Assembly: GCF_014217805.1 (NCBI RefSeq)
Contig: NZ_CP055156.1
Coordinates: 4,222,585-4,286,584, forward strand
Source: Adhaeribacter swui
GTDB lineage: Bacteria; Bacteroidota; Bacteroidia; Cytophagales; Hymenobacteraceae
Direction: 5' to 3'
Length of the DNA: 64,000 nt
Position numbers and translations under genes: made by a program. Shown here piece by piece: positions 17,140 through 27,148 of the stretch. Below the pieces are notes generated by a model that made no database searches, was not told where the DNA came from, and worked only from the letters and a program-made list of their open reading frames with translations. Position 1 is the stretch's first letter. The number at the start of each line of letters is the position of its first letter.

Positions 17140-18303
17140 TTATTTTACCAGTTCGTCCACTTCAATGCTTTTCCAACTGCGGGTGGCGGCCGATTCCAGC
17201 ACCGCTTCGCATACCTTTTGGGTTTCTAAAGCTTCCTGAAAAGTAGGGGAGCAAGGTTCGCCGTTCTCCAGACTTTTTAAGAAATCGGCTACCTGGTGCA
17301 CAAAGCTGTGCTCGTACCCAATGGATAAACCTGGTACCCACCACTTGTTCATGTACGGTTGATCGCCATCGGTTACGTGAATGGAACGCCAGCCCCGCAC
17401 TACGGATTCGTCGCGGTGATCAAAGTATTCCAGGCGGTTTAAGTCGTGTAAATCCCATCGGATAGAAGCTTCTTCGCCGTTAATCTCAAACGTATACAAA
17501 GCCTTGTGGCCACGAGCGTAACGGGTAGATTCAAACAAACCTAAAGAACCGTTCTCGAAATGGCAATGGAATATACAGGCATCATCAATACCTACTTTTT
17601 GCTTTTGACCGGTTAAAGCGTGGGTACGCTCTTTCACGAAAGTTTCGGTAACCGCCGACACATCGGTAATGCTGCCGTTGAGCCACAAAGCCGTATCGAT
17701 GCAGTGTGCCAGTAAATCGCCGGTTACCCCGGAACCAGCGGCTTCGGCATCCAGGCGCCAGGTGCCCGTTCCGCCTTGAGGAATATCCGCGCTAATGGTC
17801 CAGTCTTGCAAGAAGTTAGCCCGATAATGGAATATCCTACCCAGTTTACCCGAATCGATAATGTGCTTGGCCAAAGTTACGGCCGGTAAGCGGCGGTAGT
17901 TATACCAAACGGTGTTGGGTACGCCCGCTTGCTGAATGGCATCTACCATTTGCTGGCCTTCGGCTAAGGTGCGCGACAAAGGCTTTTCGCACAAAATCAT
18001 TTTACCGGCAGCCGCAGCGGCTATGGCTATTTCGGCGTGGGTATCGTTGGGCGTGCAAATATCAATGGCATCAATATCGTCGCGGGCAATTACTTTTCGC
18101 CAATCGGTTTCGTATGATTCGTAACCCCATTGCTCGGCAAAAGCTTTTACGCGGGCTTCGTTGCGGGTACATACGGCTTTTAACACGGGTTTATATTCTA
18201 GTTCCGGAAAAAAATCGCCTACCCGCTTGTAGCCGTTGGTGTGCGTGCGGCCCATAAAACCGCCGCCAATTAATCCAATTCTTAATTCTTTTTTATTACT
18301 CAT
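17140..18303 (-). CDS. Gfo/Idh/MocA-family oxidoreductase
   Basis: A 387-aa NAD(P)-dependent sugar or polyol dehydrogenase. The Rossmann motif [16 protein letters not shown] opens the protein, [11 protein letters not shown] at about residues 108-118 contains the conserved catalytic Lys of the EKP motif, and [14 protein letters not shown] carries the DxxxH-type active-site His region. The C-terminal part is the usual beta-sheet substrate domain. It is last in a run after a TIM-barrel isomerase-like gene 5 bp upstream, so the two are surely co-transcribed. Members oxidise at C1, C2 or C3 (for example inositol or 3-keto-sugar formation); which applies here cannot be read from sequence. Confidence 0.92.
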   Translation of the reverse strand: MSNKKELRIGLIGGGFMGRTHTNGYKRVGDFFPELEYKPVLKAVCTRNEARVKAFAEQWGYESYETDWRKVIARDDIDAIDICTPNDTHAEIAIAAAAAGKMILCEKPLSRTLAEGQQMVDAIQQAGVPNTVWYNYRRLPAVTLAKHIIDSGKLGRIFHYRANFLQDWTISADIPQGGTGTWRLDAEAAGSGVTGDLLAHCIDTALWLNGSITDVSAVTETFVKERTHALTGQKQKVGIDDACIFHCHFENGSLGLFESTRYARGHKALYTFEINGEEASIRWDLHDLNRLEYFDHRDESVVRGWRSIHVTDGDQPYMNKWWVPGLSIGYEHSFVHQVADFLKSLENGEPCSPTFQEALETQKVCEAVLESAATRSWKSIEVDELVK

Positions 18304-18308
18304 TTTAA

Positions 18309-19373
18309 TTATCCGATTAATGATTCTTCTTTCACTGCCACGGGTTCGTTCCAGCCGTGGGCTTGCCGTACTTTAATCATGGTGGCTAATATGTCGTTCC
18401 AGGTTTGTTGGTTGTTCATTACCTGATTCGGGAACATGCAACCATCCCAGCAGATGTGCTGGAAAGCCTTCGTTAACTGACCGTTTTCGTCGCGCAGCCA
18501 GTGGCCGGCATCTTCCACAATGTTTAATTTACCGTTTGGGTCGAGGGCCTGGCAATGGCGGCCGGTTTTATCGTGCGAGCCGGAGCCAAACACGGTGCCA
18601 TCGTTCTGGGCCACGTGGAAATCGATGGTCCAGGGGCGCAGCGCGGCGGTTAATTGTTTTAAACCGGCAGTTAAAGGTTCCCGGTCGCTCCAGTCGTAAT
18701 TTTCGGGTAAAATACGGTCTTGGGGGCTGTTATACCCCATCAGGTACAATAAAGTATGTGCCATATCTGCTTGGAAACCCATGTTGGGCCGGTTTACGGC
18801 TTCTAAGGTTTCGATCATGGCGCGCCAACTGTGCATGCCCGCCCAGCAAATTTCCCCTTCGGCGGCTAGTTTCTCGCCAAAGTCGGCGGCTACGTCGCAG
18901 GCTTGCTGAAACGTTTGCACAATCAGTTTGGAATTATTTACCGGATCAACGGCCCAGCTTTGCGGCGAACTAGCCGAGTCGATGCGGATTACGCCGTACG
19001 GCCGCACGCCTAAGTCGCGCAGTTTTTGGCCGAATACGCAGGATTTCCGCACACTTTCTACAAACTGTTTGCGGTCGGCCTCACTGCCCATAGCTGGCCC
19101 GCCCCAGATAGGAGCTACCATGCTGCCAATTACCAGGTTTAAATTACCCACTTTATCGGCCAGGCGTTTAATGTCATCATCGCTGCTGTCGATGTTAATG
19201 TGCGGGTCCATGAGACCAATGTCGATGCCGTCGAATTTCACGCCGTCTACTTCGGCGGCGGCCGTCATTTGCAACATGGTATCGAACGGAATTACCGGCT
19301 CGGAATCCGGACCTTTGCCTACCAGGCCGGGCCAGGTGGCGTTATGGAGTTTAGGAAAATTATTGTCAGTCAT
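18309..19373 (-). CDS. xylose-isomerase-like TIM-barrel sugar isomerase/epimerase
   Basis: A 354-aa AP_endonuc_2-type barrel (sugar phosphate isomerase/epimerase superfamily). Metal-binding positions are suggested by [36 protein letters not shown] and [12 protein letters not shown], and [10 protein letters not shown] near the end. Its 3' end is only 5 bp from the Gfo/Idh/MocA gene, a pairing common in pathways where a sugar is oxidised to a keto form and then isomerised or cleaved. The upstream neighbour in the run (cupin, 19855-21078) is separated by 480 bp of repeat-bearing spacer, so this pair may have its own promoter. Substrate unknown. Confidence 0.85.
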   Translation of the reverse strand: MTDNNFPKLHNATWPGLVGKGPDSEPVIPFDTMLQMTAAAEVDGVKFDGIDIGLMDPHINIDSSDDDIKRLADKVGNLNLVIGSMVAPIWGGPAMGSEADRKQFVESVRKSCVFGQKLRDLGVRPYGVIRIDSASSPQSWAVDPVNNSKLIVQTFQQACDVAADFGEKLAAEGEICWAGMHSWRAMIETLEAVNRPNMGFQADMAHTLLYLMGYNSPQDRILPENYDWSDREPLTAGLKQLTAALRPWTIDFHVAQNDGTVFGSGSHDKTGRHCQALDPNGKLNIVEDAGHWLRDENGQLTKAFQHICWDGCMFPNQVMNNQQTWNDILATMIKVRQAHGWNEPVAVKEESLIG

Positions 19374-19459
19374 AAGGCTAATTTTTAAATTTTTGTAAGT
19401 TTTAATTTATTAATCCTTAATGGTTTATTCGCAAAGCGCTTTATAGAGCTTATGTGTTT

Positions 19460-19657
19460 TGCCAGTTGGTTCTCGTTCGCATAGCTGGCTGAGTTACTTT
19501 ATTTCTAAGTGGAGCTGTTTCATTGCTCGCTTCTTGTTCTTTTTGTCTTGACACAAAAAGAACCAAAAAAGTCAAGACGCTAAAAACTCGCTGAACGCTC
19601 AGACAGTTTAGCGTCGTTCCTTGCACCTGGCTGAAGCTGTTTGTTGCATCGCTGACG
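19460..19657. repeat. dispersed hairpin repeat, module A, copy 2
   Basis: Nearly identical to 7390-7595 through the nested hairpins (TTCTTTTTGT/ACAAAAAGAA; GACGCTAAA/TTTAGCGTC), but module B is missing. It fills the 480-bp spacer (19374-19854) between the TIM-barrel and cupin genes, which otherwise shows no gene. Confidence 0.8.
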
Positions 19658-19824
19658 AAGTAAATTCAAATTTTTAAAAATTTAAATTTCCATTCACAGT
19701 GTTTTCCAGAAGAAACCTATTTAGCTGCGCAGCAGAATCACTCTCCATCGGTATTGCTCTATTAAATCATCCTTGATGAAAGTCGAGCGTTACGTGACTT
19801 GCTCCAAGGATGATTTTTTAATAA

Positions 19825-19848
19825 TCTAGTGTCTAGTGTCTAACATCC
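19825..19848. repeat. short dispersed word TCTAGTGTCTAACATC
   Basis: TCTAGTGTCTAGTGTCTAACATC just after the cupin stop codon; the 16-mer TCTAGTGTCTAACATC returns at 29171-29186 between rhaI and the kinase gene. Confidence 0.6.
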
Positions 19849-19854
19849 AAAATG

Positions 19855-21078
19855 CTAAAGCACCAAGTCCGGATTGTTCGGGCCGAAGTGTTTCAGCATT
19901 ACAATGGGATCGTTGTTAGATGGGTTGGTGATAGTTACACCTTCTTGGGCGGCTCTTTCGCTCACGAAAAACTCGTCGTTGGTTAATTGGCCGTAGCGGA
20001 TTAAAGCCGGCGTTTCAATATCCCATACGCCCATTTTGCCGTGGCCTTGCATTACGATTAAGCCGTAAGCAGCGGCATCTTTAATGGTAACGGTTTGGCC
20101 GGGCAATACGGTTAATTCTTTGGCGCTGTAGGCTTCGTTTTTGTAGCAAATCCAATTTTCGATGTAGCCTTCGGCTTGCATTTCGGCTAGGTCTTTTACT
20201 GGTTTAGGCCGCATAAAATGGTTTTGCATGAAGTTGGGATCCACGTTGGCCTCCCAGTCGATTACTTCTACTAACAGGTCGTAATCGCCTTTGCGGTCTT
20301 CGGGAGTTCCTTTCCACAACAGTTCTTCCGGGATAATAGCTTCGTTTACCAACGACTGGTACATGGCAAAAATATCGGAGGCTTTTTGCGGCTCGTAGGT
20401 ACACAAACTGCCGGGCGCGTGTAAAATTCCCGGGGGCACGTCCCAACCGGTGCCGGGCTCTAGGCGGTAAGCCGAAGAATAATTGGTTATTTTGTTATCG
20501 CCTTTGGTAAAGTTCTGGAGGCATTCTTTGATTTGTTCTTTGGTAGTACCGGGGGCAAAACCAAAAAACGTATAAGGAAAATCGCCGCCGTGGTTATTCA
20601 GTTGCGGCGGGAAATAGTAGGCTTCGGGTTTACCGGCCTGGCCCACCATGGCCGCGTACTCGTCGCTGTGGTGAATGTGGTGGGGCAGGGGACCCATGTT
20701 ATCGAAAAACTTAGAATACATTGGCCAGGCCTGGTATTCGTTCCAGAGGCGCTCACCAATTACTTCGCCTTTTAACTCGTCAATTACATCTTTTAGTAAG
20801 ATTTGCTGGTCTTTGGAGCCATCGTTAAAAACCACGGCGCTTAAGCCTTCGTTTTCGCCGGTAAGCGGACCATTTTGCGCCGGGGTGGTAGACGATAACC
20901 AGCGTTCGTCAATGCCGCCCCGCTCGCCGCCGAGTACGTAATAATCATCGGGGTGCAATTTTATGCGGCGGCCAGGTACGCAAAACGAACGGGGTACCCA
21001 GGTGGGAGCTAACCGCAAAATGCCTTTTCCTTGCTCTAATGCTTTGGCTGCTAAACTTAATTTTTCCTTAGTTTCCAT
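19855..21078 (-). CDS. cupin protein, mannose-6-phosphate isomerase-like
   Basis: About 407 aa from the ATG at 21078 (METKEKLSLAAKALEQ); the frame is open to 21150, but that would overlap the upstream gene and adds no family sequence. The protein resembles large cupin sugar isomerases: GPLPHHIHHSDEYAAM gives a His-rich metal site, YRLEPGTGWDVPPGILHAPGS gives a second cupin motif, and the C-terminal half holds another cupin-like region (LTVLPGQTVTIKDAAAYGLIVMQGHG). It starts 10 bp after the DUF4432 gene and is clearly in the same operon. Likely an isomerase for the sugar released by the locus; the exact reaction is not evident. Confidence 0.8.
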   Translation of the reverse strand: METKEKLSLAAKALEQGKGILRLAPTWVPRSFCVPGRRIKLHPDDYYVLGGERGGIDERWLSSTTPAQNGPLTGENEGLSAVVFNDGSKDQQILLKDVIDELKGEVIGERLWNEYQAWPMYSKFFDNMGPLPHHIHHSDEYAAMVGQAGKPEAYYFPPQLNNHGGDFPYTFFGFAPGTTKEQIKECLQNFTKGDNKITNYSSAYRLEPGTGWDVPPGILHAPGSLCTYEPQKASDIFAMYQSLVNEAIIPEELLWKGTPEDRKGDYDLLVEVIDWEANVDPNFMQNHFMRPKPVKDLAEMQAEGYIENWICYKNEAYSAKELTVLPGQTVTIKDAAAYGLIVMQGHGKMGVWDIETPALIRYGQLTNDEFFVSERAAQEGVTITNPSNNDPIVMLKHFGPNNPDLVL

Positions 21079-21088
21079 TAAACTTAAT

Positions 21089-22156
21089 TTAATTAACTTG
21101 ATAATTCTGTATAAAAGGGGCAATAGATTCTGGGGTTGAGAGTACTTCAATTTCCAGGTAATACTGCCGGGATTCGCCGGGTTCCAGGTAAATTAACGTA
21201 TTTTGTTCCCGGGCTTTACCCTGACCAATGGGCGGGTTGGTGCCGGGTTCCAGGCCGGTTACGTATTCGTTTTTGCCCCAGTGTTGCCAGTTGGTTAACC
21301 AGGGCAGTTGACTCTTCGGGAATCGCAATGCCAGGGCAATACCCAGTTGGGCGTTATGCAAACCGGCGGTACAAACGCCCGCCTTATCGGCTTCTATCTG
21401 AATAAAAGCTACTTCTTCGCCAGTGCCGGCGTGCGCTTCTAAAGGGGCCAGGCATTTTTTAAAATTTTTGCCTTCTTGGAAGATCTTGGATTCGGTTACC
21501 TCCCCCGGCGATTCCCAATTACCCGACCAGATGAGGTCGGTGCCTTCGTCCACGAGGGGCCAGCCAAAATTGCAATGGTACAGCAGCATATGCGGTGCCG
21601 TTTGGTTACCCCGGTTAATAACCGTATCTTGAATTTGAATTTTAGCTTCGCCCAGGGTGCTGGTGATGGTGCGTTTCAGTTCCAGGCTGGGACCCAGTAC
21701 CTGGGTTTGTTTCATGCGGCCGGTAAGTTGCATCTGCAGTTGGCCGGTAAAAATATCGGGTTGAATAATCGATTCTATTTCGGCGGGGATATTACTAATC
21801 TGGCCGTGTAAGCCTAGTTCGCCGGCAGGGCTGTTTTCGGGGCCGCCAAAGTGCGATAATCCGCAAGTTGTAACTAAGCCACCGCCAAAAGTGCGGAGCC
21901 ATTCCAGGCCATGGTTCGAAAAAGGTTCCGGGGAGGTTACACCGGCGTGACTAATCCAGGCCAGACTGTGTTGGTTAAAAAAGGCATCGGCAATGTCCAT
22001 GGCGCGGTCCAGCACTACTTTATACCGTAATCCGGTGCCGGTATTTATCCAGGCGATGCGGGTGCCTTTGCCGGAGCCATTGTCCAGAATTGCGGTTTCA
22101 ATGCCGCCTAATTGCGTAGGGTTAGCTATTTTTTGATGCCAGGGTTGGAGTGCCAA
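21089..22156 (-). CDS. DUF4432 aldose-1-epimerase-like protein
   Basis: A 355-aa member of DUF4432, related to galactose mutarotases. Recognisable parts are KVVLDRAMDIADAFFNQHSLAWISHAG near residue 50, GGGLVTTCGLSHFG, ELGLHGQISNIPAE with the His expected in the active site, and MLLYHCNFGWPLVDEGTDL with a second His. No ATG is available upstream in frame (a stop intervenes), so the TTG at 22156 (TTG GCA CTC CAA) is the best start. It follows susD by about 180 bp that contains a strong hairpin, and leads into the cupin gene. Members probably interconvert anomers of an unusual or keto sugar. Confidence 0.85.
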   Translation of the reverse strand: MALQPWHQKIANPTQLGGIETAILDNGSGKGTRIAWINTGTGLRYKVVLDRAMDIADAFFNQHSLAWISHAGVTSPEPFSNHGLEWLRTFGGGLVTTCGLSHFGGPENSPAGELGLHGQISNIPAEIESIIQPDIFTGQLQMQLTGRMKQTQVLGPSLELKRTITSTLGEAKIQIQDTVINRGNQTAPHMLLYHCNFGWPLVDEGTDLIWSGNWESPGEVTESKIFQEGKNFKKCLAPLEAHAGTGEEVAFIQIEADKAGVCTAGLHNAQLGIALALRFPKSQLPWLTNWQHWGKNEYVTGLEPGTNPPIGQGKAREQNTLIYLEPGESRQYYLEIEVLSTPESIAPFIQNYQVN

Positions 22157-22276
22157 ATCTAGTATGCTTTAATGGGCTTATAAACTATAAAGATTACTTT
22201 ACAAATAAAAATTAAATCGGGAAATCCCTTTAAACGATTAAGCCAAACGGCCAAATGAGCTATTGGCATCACGGAA

Positions 22277-22315
22277 CAAAGCAACAAAATGAGGGAAGCT
22301 CACTTTGTTGCTTTG
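22277..22315. other. 17-bp hairpin between susD and downstream enzymes
   Basis: CAAAGCAACAAAATGAG pairs with CTCACTTTGTTGCTTTG (one G-T pair) around a 5-nt loop. There is no T-run after it on the minus strand, so it is more likely an mRNA-stabilising or attenuating hairpin that sets different levels of susCD and the enzymes than a full terminator. Confidence 0.6.
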
Positions 22316-22339
22316 TAGAAAAGTTGCAAATAAAAAATT

Positions 22340-23836
22340 TTAAAAATAGGGACTTAACGCAGCTTCATCGGCTGGTAAAGCATAGTATAATTTAATGTTG
22401 CTGAAGGCGTGGCTTCGGGGGGTGCTACCTTCCGGGTAATAATAAGCCTGCGGATCGGCTTTAATGCGATTACCGTAAGCTGTAATGGTTTCTATAGCCC
22501 GCCCGGTGCGCACTAAATCAAACCACCGTTTGTTTTCAAAAGCTAACTCTACGCGCCGTTCCTGGTAAATTGCTTCGCGCAAGTCGCCGGTGGCTTCGCC
22601 TAAGCCGGCCCGGCTGCGCACCTGGTTCAGGTAAGTGGCTGCTTCGCCGGTTTTACCTTGCTCATTCAGGGCTTCCGCTAAAAATAACAATACTTCGGAG
22701 TACCGGTAAACCGGCCAGTTGGTACCCGTATTGTTGTGTAAAGCATGGGTTTTAGCGTATTTTTTAATATAAGGATACACTTTGTTGCTGCGGGCGCTGC
22801 CACTTAAAGTAATAAAACCTACAGAAACATCTTTGCGGAGGTCGCCAGGTTCGTAAGCCGCAATAATATCCGGAGTAGGAATATTGTTACCTTCAGCATC
22901 CAGGGGTTGCGGATTGGAAGTTCCTGTAATAGTTACCAACTCAACGGCTGCCATGGGGCGCGGCAAAAACTGGTAGATAAAGTTACCGTTTAAGCCCGCA
23001 GAACCTTCCAGGAACTGTACTTCAAAAACCGATTCTTTATTGTTTTTATTGCTGGTAGAAGTAGAAAAAACATCGGCATAATTCGGAATTAAGGCGTATT
23101 CGCCGCTTGTAACTACTTCCCGTAGTAAAGTTTCGGCTTCGGGCCAATTTTTTTGTACCACGTACACATTAGCCAGTAAAGTACGGGCTGCCCCCGAAGT
23201 TACCCGGCCAGCTTCTTGCTTCGATTTAGGCGGTAACATAGGAATGGCCTCGGTTAAATCTTTAACAATCTGCGCGTACACTTCTTCTTCCGAAGCAAGC
23301 GGCAAGGCAGCTTCTTCGCGGTTGGTTACCGGCGTTAAGTGCAACGGAACTTTGCCAAAGTAACGGGCCAGTTCAAAATAGGCAAAAGCTCTTAAAAACA
23401 AAGCCTGGCCTTTTATATTATTCTTAGACTCGGCCGCAAATTCTATGTTATCAATGGTAGATAAAATTTGGTTAGTCCGGGCAATAATTAAATAATCTTG
23501 CCGGTACTGGTTTAATACGTGCGTGTTAGAAGTAACTCCATTGGCTTCCGGGATAGCAAAATCGGCAATATCTTCTTGTTGCTCCGTAGCCCCGAATAAA
23601 GGATTCCGGCCATAGTAGGTATTATCGGAATGCATTTCGCCCAAAAGCCAGGCCCGATCGTTAAAAATAGTACGTAAAGGCACGTAAGCAGCATTAACGG
23701 CCTGTTGGAAATCGGCCTCTTTGGTAAAGAAAGTTGCCGAACTTAGTTGGGTTTTAGGTACAATGGTTAAGAAATCATCCTTGCAACTGCTCAGCATGGA
23801 ACCTACCAGCAAGGTGAATATGACTGTTTTTTTCAT
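22340..23836 (-). CDS. SusD/RagB-family outer-membrane lipoprotein
   Basis: A 498-aa SusD-like glycan-binding lipoprotein with signal and lipobox MLSSCKDDFL at residues 14-23. TPR-like helices and family phrases are seen: TFFTKEADFQQAVNAAYVPLR, IKGQALFLRAFAYFELARYFGKVPL, and near the end AEALNEQGKTGEAATYLNQVR and IYQERRVELAFENKRWFDLVRTG. It forms the lid on the SusC barrel encoded 55 bp upstream. It belongs to the group whose pairs usually import oligosaccharides; the ligand cannot be named from sequence. Confidence 0.95.
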   Translation of the reverse strand: MKKTVIFTLLVGSMLSSCKDDFLTIVPKTQLSSATFFTKEADFQQAVNAAYVPLRTIFNDRAWLLGEMHSDNTYYGRNPLFGATEQQEDIADFAIPEANGVTSNTHVLNQYRQDYLIIARTNQILSTIDNIEFAAESKNNIKGQALFLRAFAYFELARYFGKVPLHLTPVTNREEAALPLASEEEVYAQIVKDLTEAIPMLPPKSKQEAGRVTSGAARTLLANVYVVQKNWPEAETLLREVVTSGEYALIPNYADVFSTSTSNKNNKESVFEVQFLEGSAGLNGNFIYQFLPRPMAAVELVTITGTSNPQPLDAEGNNIPTPDIIAAYEPGDLRKDVSVGFITLSGSARSNKVYPYIKKYAKTHALHNNTGTNWPVYRYSEVLLFLAEALNEQGKTGEAATYLNQVRSRAGLGEATGDLREAIYQERRVELAFENKRWFDLVRTGRAIETITAYGNRIKADPQAYYYPEGSTPRSHAFSNIKLYYALPADEAALSPYF

Positions 23837-23891
23837 TCTATTTAAAAGTTTGAAATTTTAAAATTTAAATCATTTAAGCTTCTGATAGGGC

Positions 23892-26800
23892 TTAGAAATT
23901 AACGTTGATACCAATGGTGTAAGTGCGCGGTACCGGATAGTTCGAAAAGTCGATACCCTGGCTTAAGTTACCGCCGCTACCATCTCCGGAGCCATTACCG
24001 CTGGTTTCAGGGTTAGGGCCGCCTTTGTATTTGGTAAACACGTAAGCTTGCTGAATGGAGGTGTAAAGGCGGGCTGAACGGAACACATTTTTCCACTCAC
24101 CCAAAGTATAACCCAGGGTAATGTTCTTGATAGTAAAGTAAGAGGCATCTTGTATAAAGTGCGTGCTCATCCAATCGCGTTCGATACCAGTTACGTTACC
24201 ACCACCTACAGTTGTACCAAACACACCTTTACCCGGATTTTCTGGGGAACGGAAACGGTCTTTTACGCCTTTTACCATGTTAAATACGCCATCCAGGTTA
24301 GCGGTGCTGTATAAGTGGCGAACCAGTAAATCATTACCGTAAGAACCAGAACCTACAATAGAGAAATCGAACTTGCCGTAGCTTAAATTATTGGTAATGC
24401 CGTAAGTAAAATCCGGGAAGGGGTTGCCAATAATGGTGCGGTCGTCGTTGTCGCCGCCGTTGGTGATAATGCCATCGCCGTTAATATCTCTTAATTTAAT
24501 GCTACCTACCGTAGAACGGCCGGGAACCTGCGGCGAGCTGTTCAAGTCTTCTTCGTTCATGTACAAGCCTTCTTTAATTAAGCCGTAGAACTGACCAAAA
24601 GGCTCGCCTACTTTGGTAATGTGGAAAGTACCGTACACCCGGTCGATGCCTTCAGCTAAGGCAATAACTTTATTGCGGTTAAAAGAAATGTTAGCATTGG
24701 TCGTCCAAACCAGTTTACCTTGAGTGTTACGGGTATTTACCGCAAACTCATGGCCCCAGAAGTCAATTTCACCAATGTTGTCGTTAAAGTTGCTAAAGCC
24801 GGCTTCCTGCGCAATCTGCACGTTGTACAACAGGTTGGTAGTTTTCTTTTTGTAGAAATCGTACATGAAGGTAATGCGGTCTTCGAACAAACCTAAATCT
24901 AAACCGGCATCAAATTGCTTGGTGGTTTCCCAGCTTAAGTTCGGGTTAGCCAAAGAAGTTACCGCCGAGCCAGGAGCTACATTATTACCGAAAGCGGCAT
25001 TTACTGTATTGTTAATAAGGGCATATGGCGTATAGTTACCGATGTTATTATTACCGGTTATACCGTAGCTGGCCCGAACTTTAGCGAAAGATATTTTGGG
25101 AATACTTTTTAAAAATTCTTCATCCGACACTACCCAGCCCACGGAAGCTGAAGGGAAAGTTCCCCAGCGGTTAGCCGAACCAAAACGCGAAGAACCATCG
25201 CTCCGAACGGCCGCGGTGAACAAATATTTGCCTTTAAAATTATAAGTAAGGCGTGATAACAATGAAGTTAAACTCCATTCTTGCACATCGTTAGAAGTAC
25301 CACCCCGGTTAATATTTAAACCACCCTGAATTGTGGGCAAGCGGTCGTCGGCGTACGTATCGGCCTGAATGCGGCTGCCCTCGAACTGGAATTGTTGGTT
25401 GGTATAACCAGCTAAGAGTTCAAAGTTATGATCGTTAAAGCTTTTAGAATAAGTAGCCAGGTTCTCGTTTAGCCAGGTAAATACCTGCACATTGTTCCGG
25501 ATAGAAACAGCCGTGGTAGGTATGGGGGTATTAATGGCGCTGGTAGCCGTAGAGGGGTTAAAGAAAAAGAATTTTGAATTATATAATTCGGCGTTAAAAG
25601 TAGTTTTTAATACTAAATCTTTAATAGGCCGGAACTCCAGGAAGGTATTGCCCAGGATGTTTACGTTTTTATTTTCATTTACTAACTCTTTCGCCGACCG
25701 AACCCAGTTCGGGTAGTCAAAGATGTTACCGGTATTGGCCGGGAAGCGGTTAAATTTCGTTAATTCGCCGTTTTCGTCGTAAATGGGCATTACTGGCCAA
25801 GTGTGCAGGGCGTTAAACAAAATCCCGGTACCCCGGTCGCCGTCGGTGCGGGGCGTATTATCAAAAATGTAGGAAGGCGCCAGGTTAAAACCTAACCGGA
25901 ACTTATCCGATACATCGTAAGTAGTGTTTAAACGCAGGGAGTATCTTTTATACTCGTTGTTTAAGACTACCCCTTGTTGATTAAATACCCCGGCCACTAC
26001 CGCCGTATTTACTTTTTCTTTGTTAGAGGTAATGGTTAAGTTATAGCTCTGCATGGGCGCGGTGCGCAGTAAAGCATCGTACCAGTCGTTGTTTTTACCC
26101 CGGTATTCCGCAGGGTTCTGGAATGCTTCAGGCACGGGTTGGCCGGCATCTTCGTAGTATTCTTTTTTAAATTGGGCAAATTCTTCGGCATTCATCATTT
26201 CAATGCGACCGCGTTGCGGTACTTTCTGGATACCCACAAAGCTATTAAAGCTCACATTGGTCTGGCCGTTCTTGCCCCGTTTGGTAGTAATTAAAACCAC
26301 CCCGTTGGCTGCCCGCGAACCGTACAACGAAGTAGAAGCAGCGTCTTTTAAAATGGAAATATCTTCGATTTCGTCGGGGTTCAGGGTGCTGATGTTACCG
26401 GTAATCGGGAAACCATCAACCACGTACAATGGATCGCTACCACCTAATACCGATAATTGCCCCCGGATACGAACCGAAATGCCTTGGCCTGGTTTACCGG
26501 TGGCCTGGGTAATTTGTACGCCGGCCAAACGGCCTTGTAACTTTTGCGTAACCTGCGACACCGGTACGTCTTTAATTTCTTTGGCCGTAACGGTTTGTAC
26601 GGCGCCGGTAACTTCTTTTTTAAGCTGGCTGCCGTAACCCACTACTACTACTTCTTCTAAAGCTTTGGTATCGGGGGCTAGCGTTACATTAATGTTGGTT
26701 TTGTTATTAATGGCTACTTCCTGGGTAATGTACCCGATAAAAGATACTACTAAGGTGCCATTGCCGTTCGGTACGTTTAACGAAAATCCGCCGTTTGCAT

Positions 26801-26981
26801 CGGTAGCCGTACCAGTAGAGGTTCCTTTTACCAATACAGTTACTCCGGGTAAGCTTTCGCCGGTGTTACTAGATACTTTGCCGGTAACCTGTAAACCCTG
26901 CGCCCAGGCACTCGTAAGAGTAAAAAATAACAAATGCAGAACGCCTAAGTACTGCATTGTTTTTAGTAGTTTGTGTTTCAT
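23892..26981 (-). CDS. SusC/RagA-family TonB-dependent transporter
   Basis: A 1,029-aa outer-membrane transporter. After the signal peptide comes a carboxypeptidase-regulatory-like domain (LQVTGKVSSNTGESLPGVTVLVKG, residues 30-105), a TonB box region EEVVVVGYG, the plug (VRIRGQLSVLGGSDPLYVVDGFPI, then DAASTSLYGSRAANGVVLITTKRG) and a 22-strand barrel ending in TYTIGINVNF with the terminal aromatic residue. It is the first gene of the run SusC-SusD-DUF4432-cupin-(TIM barrel-Gfo/Idh). A CAGGATA-type promoter lies 123-167 bp upstream (27104-27148). Confidence 0.96.
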   Translation of the reverse strand: MKHKLLKTMQYLGVLHLLFFTLTSAWAQGLQVTGKVSSNTGESLPGVTVLVKGTSTGTATDANGGFSLNVPNGNGTLVVSFIGYITQEVAINNKTNINVTLAPDTKALEEVVVVGYGSQLKKEVTGAVQTVTAKEIKDVPVSQVTQKLQGRLAGVQITQATGKPGQGISVRIRGQLSVLGGSDPLYVVDGFPITGNISTLNPDEIEDISILKDAASTSLYGSRAANGVVLITTKRGKNGQTNVSFNSFVGIQKVPQRGRIEMMNAEEFAQFKKEYYEDAGQPVPEAFQNPAEYRGKNNDWYDALLRTAPMQSYNLTITSNKEKVNTAVVAGVFNQQGVVLNNEYKRYSLRLNTTYDVSDKFRLGFNLAPSYIFDNTPRTDGDRGTGILFNALHTWPVMPIYDENGELTKFNRFPANTGNIFDYPNWVRSAKELVNENKNVNILGNTFLEFRPIKDLVLKTTFNAELYNSKFFFFNPSTATSAINTPIPTTAVSIRNNVQVFTWLNENLATYSKSFNDHNFELLAGYTNQQFQFEGSRIQADTYADDRLPTIQGGLNINRGGTSNDVQEWSLTSLLSRLTYNFKGKYLFTAAVRSDGSSRFGSANRWGTFPSASVGWVVSDEEFLKSIPKISFAKVRASYGITGNNNIGNYTPYALINNTVNAAFGNNVAPGSAVTSLANPNLSWETTKQFDAGLDLGLFEDRITFMYDFYKKKTTNLLYNVQIAQEAGFSNFNDNIGEIDFWGHEFAVNTRNTQGKLVWTTNANISFNRNKVIALAEGIDRVYGTFHITKVGEPFGQFYGLIKEGLYMNEEDLNSSPQVPGRSTVGSIKLRDINGDGIITNGGDNDDRTIIGNPFPDFTYGITNNLSYGKFDFSIVGSGSYGNDLLVRHLYSTANLDGVFNMVKGVKDRFRSPENPGKGVFGTTVGGGNVTGIERDWMSTHFIQDASYFTIKNITLGYTLGEWKNVFRSARLYTSIQQAYVFTKYKGGPNPETSGNGSGDGSGGNLSQGIDFSNYPVPRTYTIGINVNF

Positions 26982-27103
26982 GTGCTTGTTTTATTTATAT
27001 AAAAAGTAGTTTGATTAAAACTTACATGTATGAAATCCTGGTAAAAGCCGTTAACCTCCAAAACCAAGTTATCTAGAGGCTACTCAGCTTTATTTAAGAT
27101 TTT

Positions 27104-27148
27104 TAAATTTACCGGCAAAAAAATGTCAGACTATCCTGCACTGTCCGG
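27104..27148 (-). promoter_or_regulatory. tandem heptamer motif c with -7 box (susC promoter)
   Basis: On the minus strand CCGGACA-GTG-CAGGATA (27148-27132), exactly 20 nt, then TAAATTTA (27111-27104), which differs from TAnnTTTG only in the last base. The susC start codon is 122 nt further on. Confidence 0.6.

Noticed and set aside
18536-18973. 145-codon frame rich in Arg and Pro
   Set aside because: Antisense to the TIM-barrel isomerase gene; high Arg content is typical of a shadow frame.
26203-26637. 144-codon open frame on the plus strand
   Set aside because: Antisense to the SusC plug and regulatory domains; composition is that of a shadow frame.
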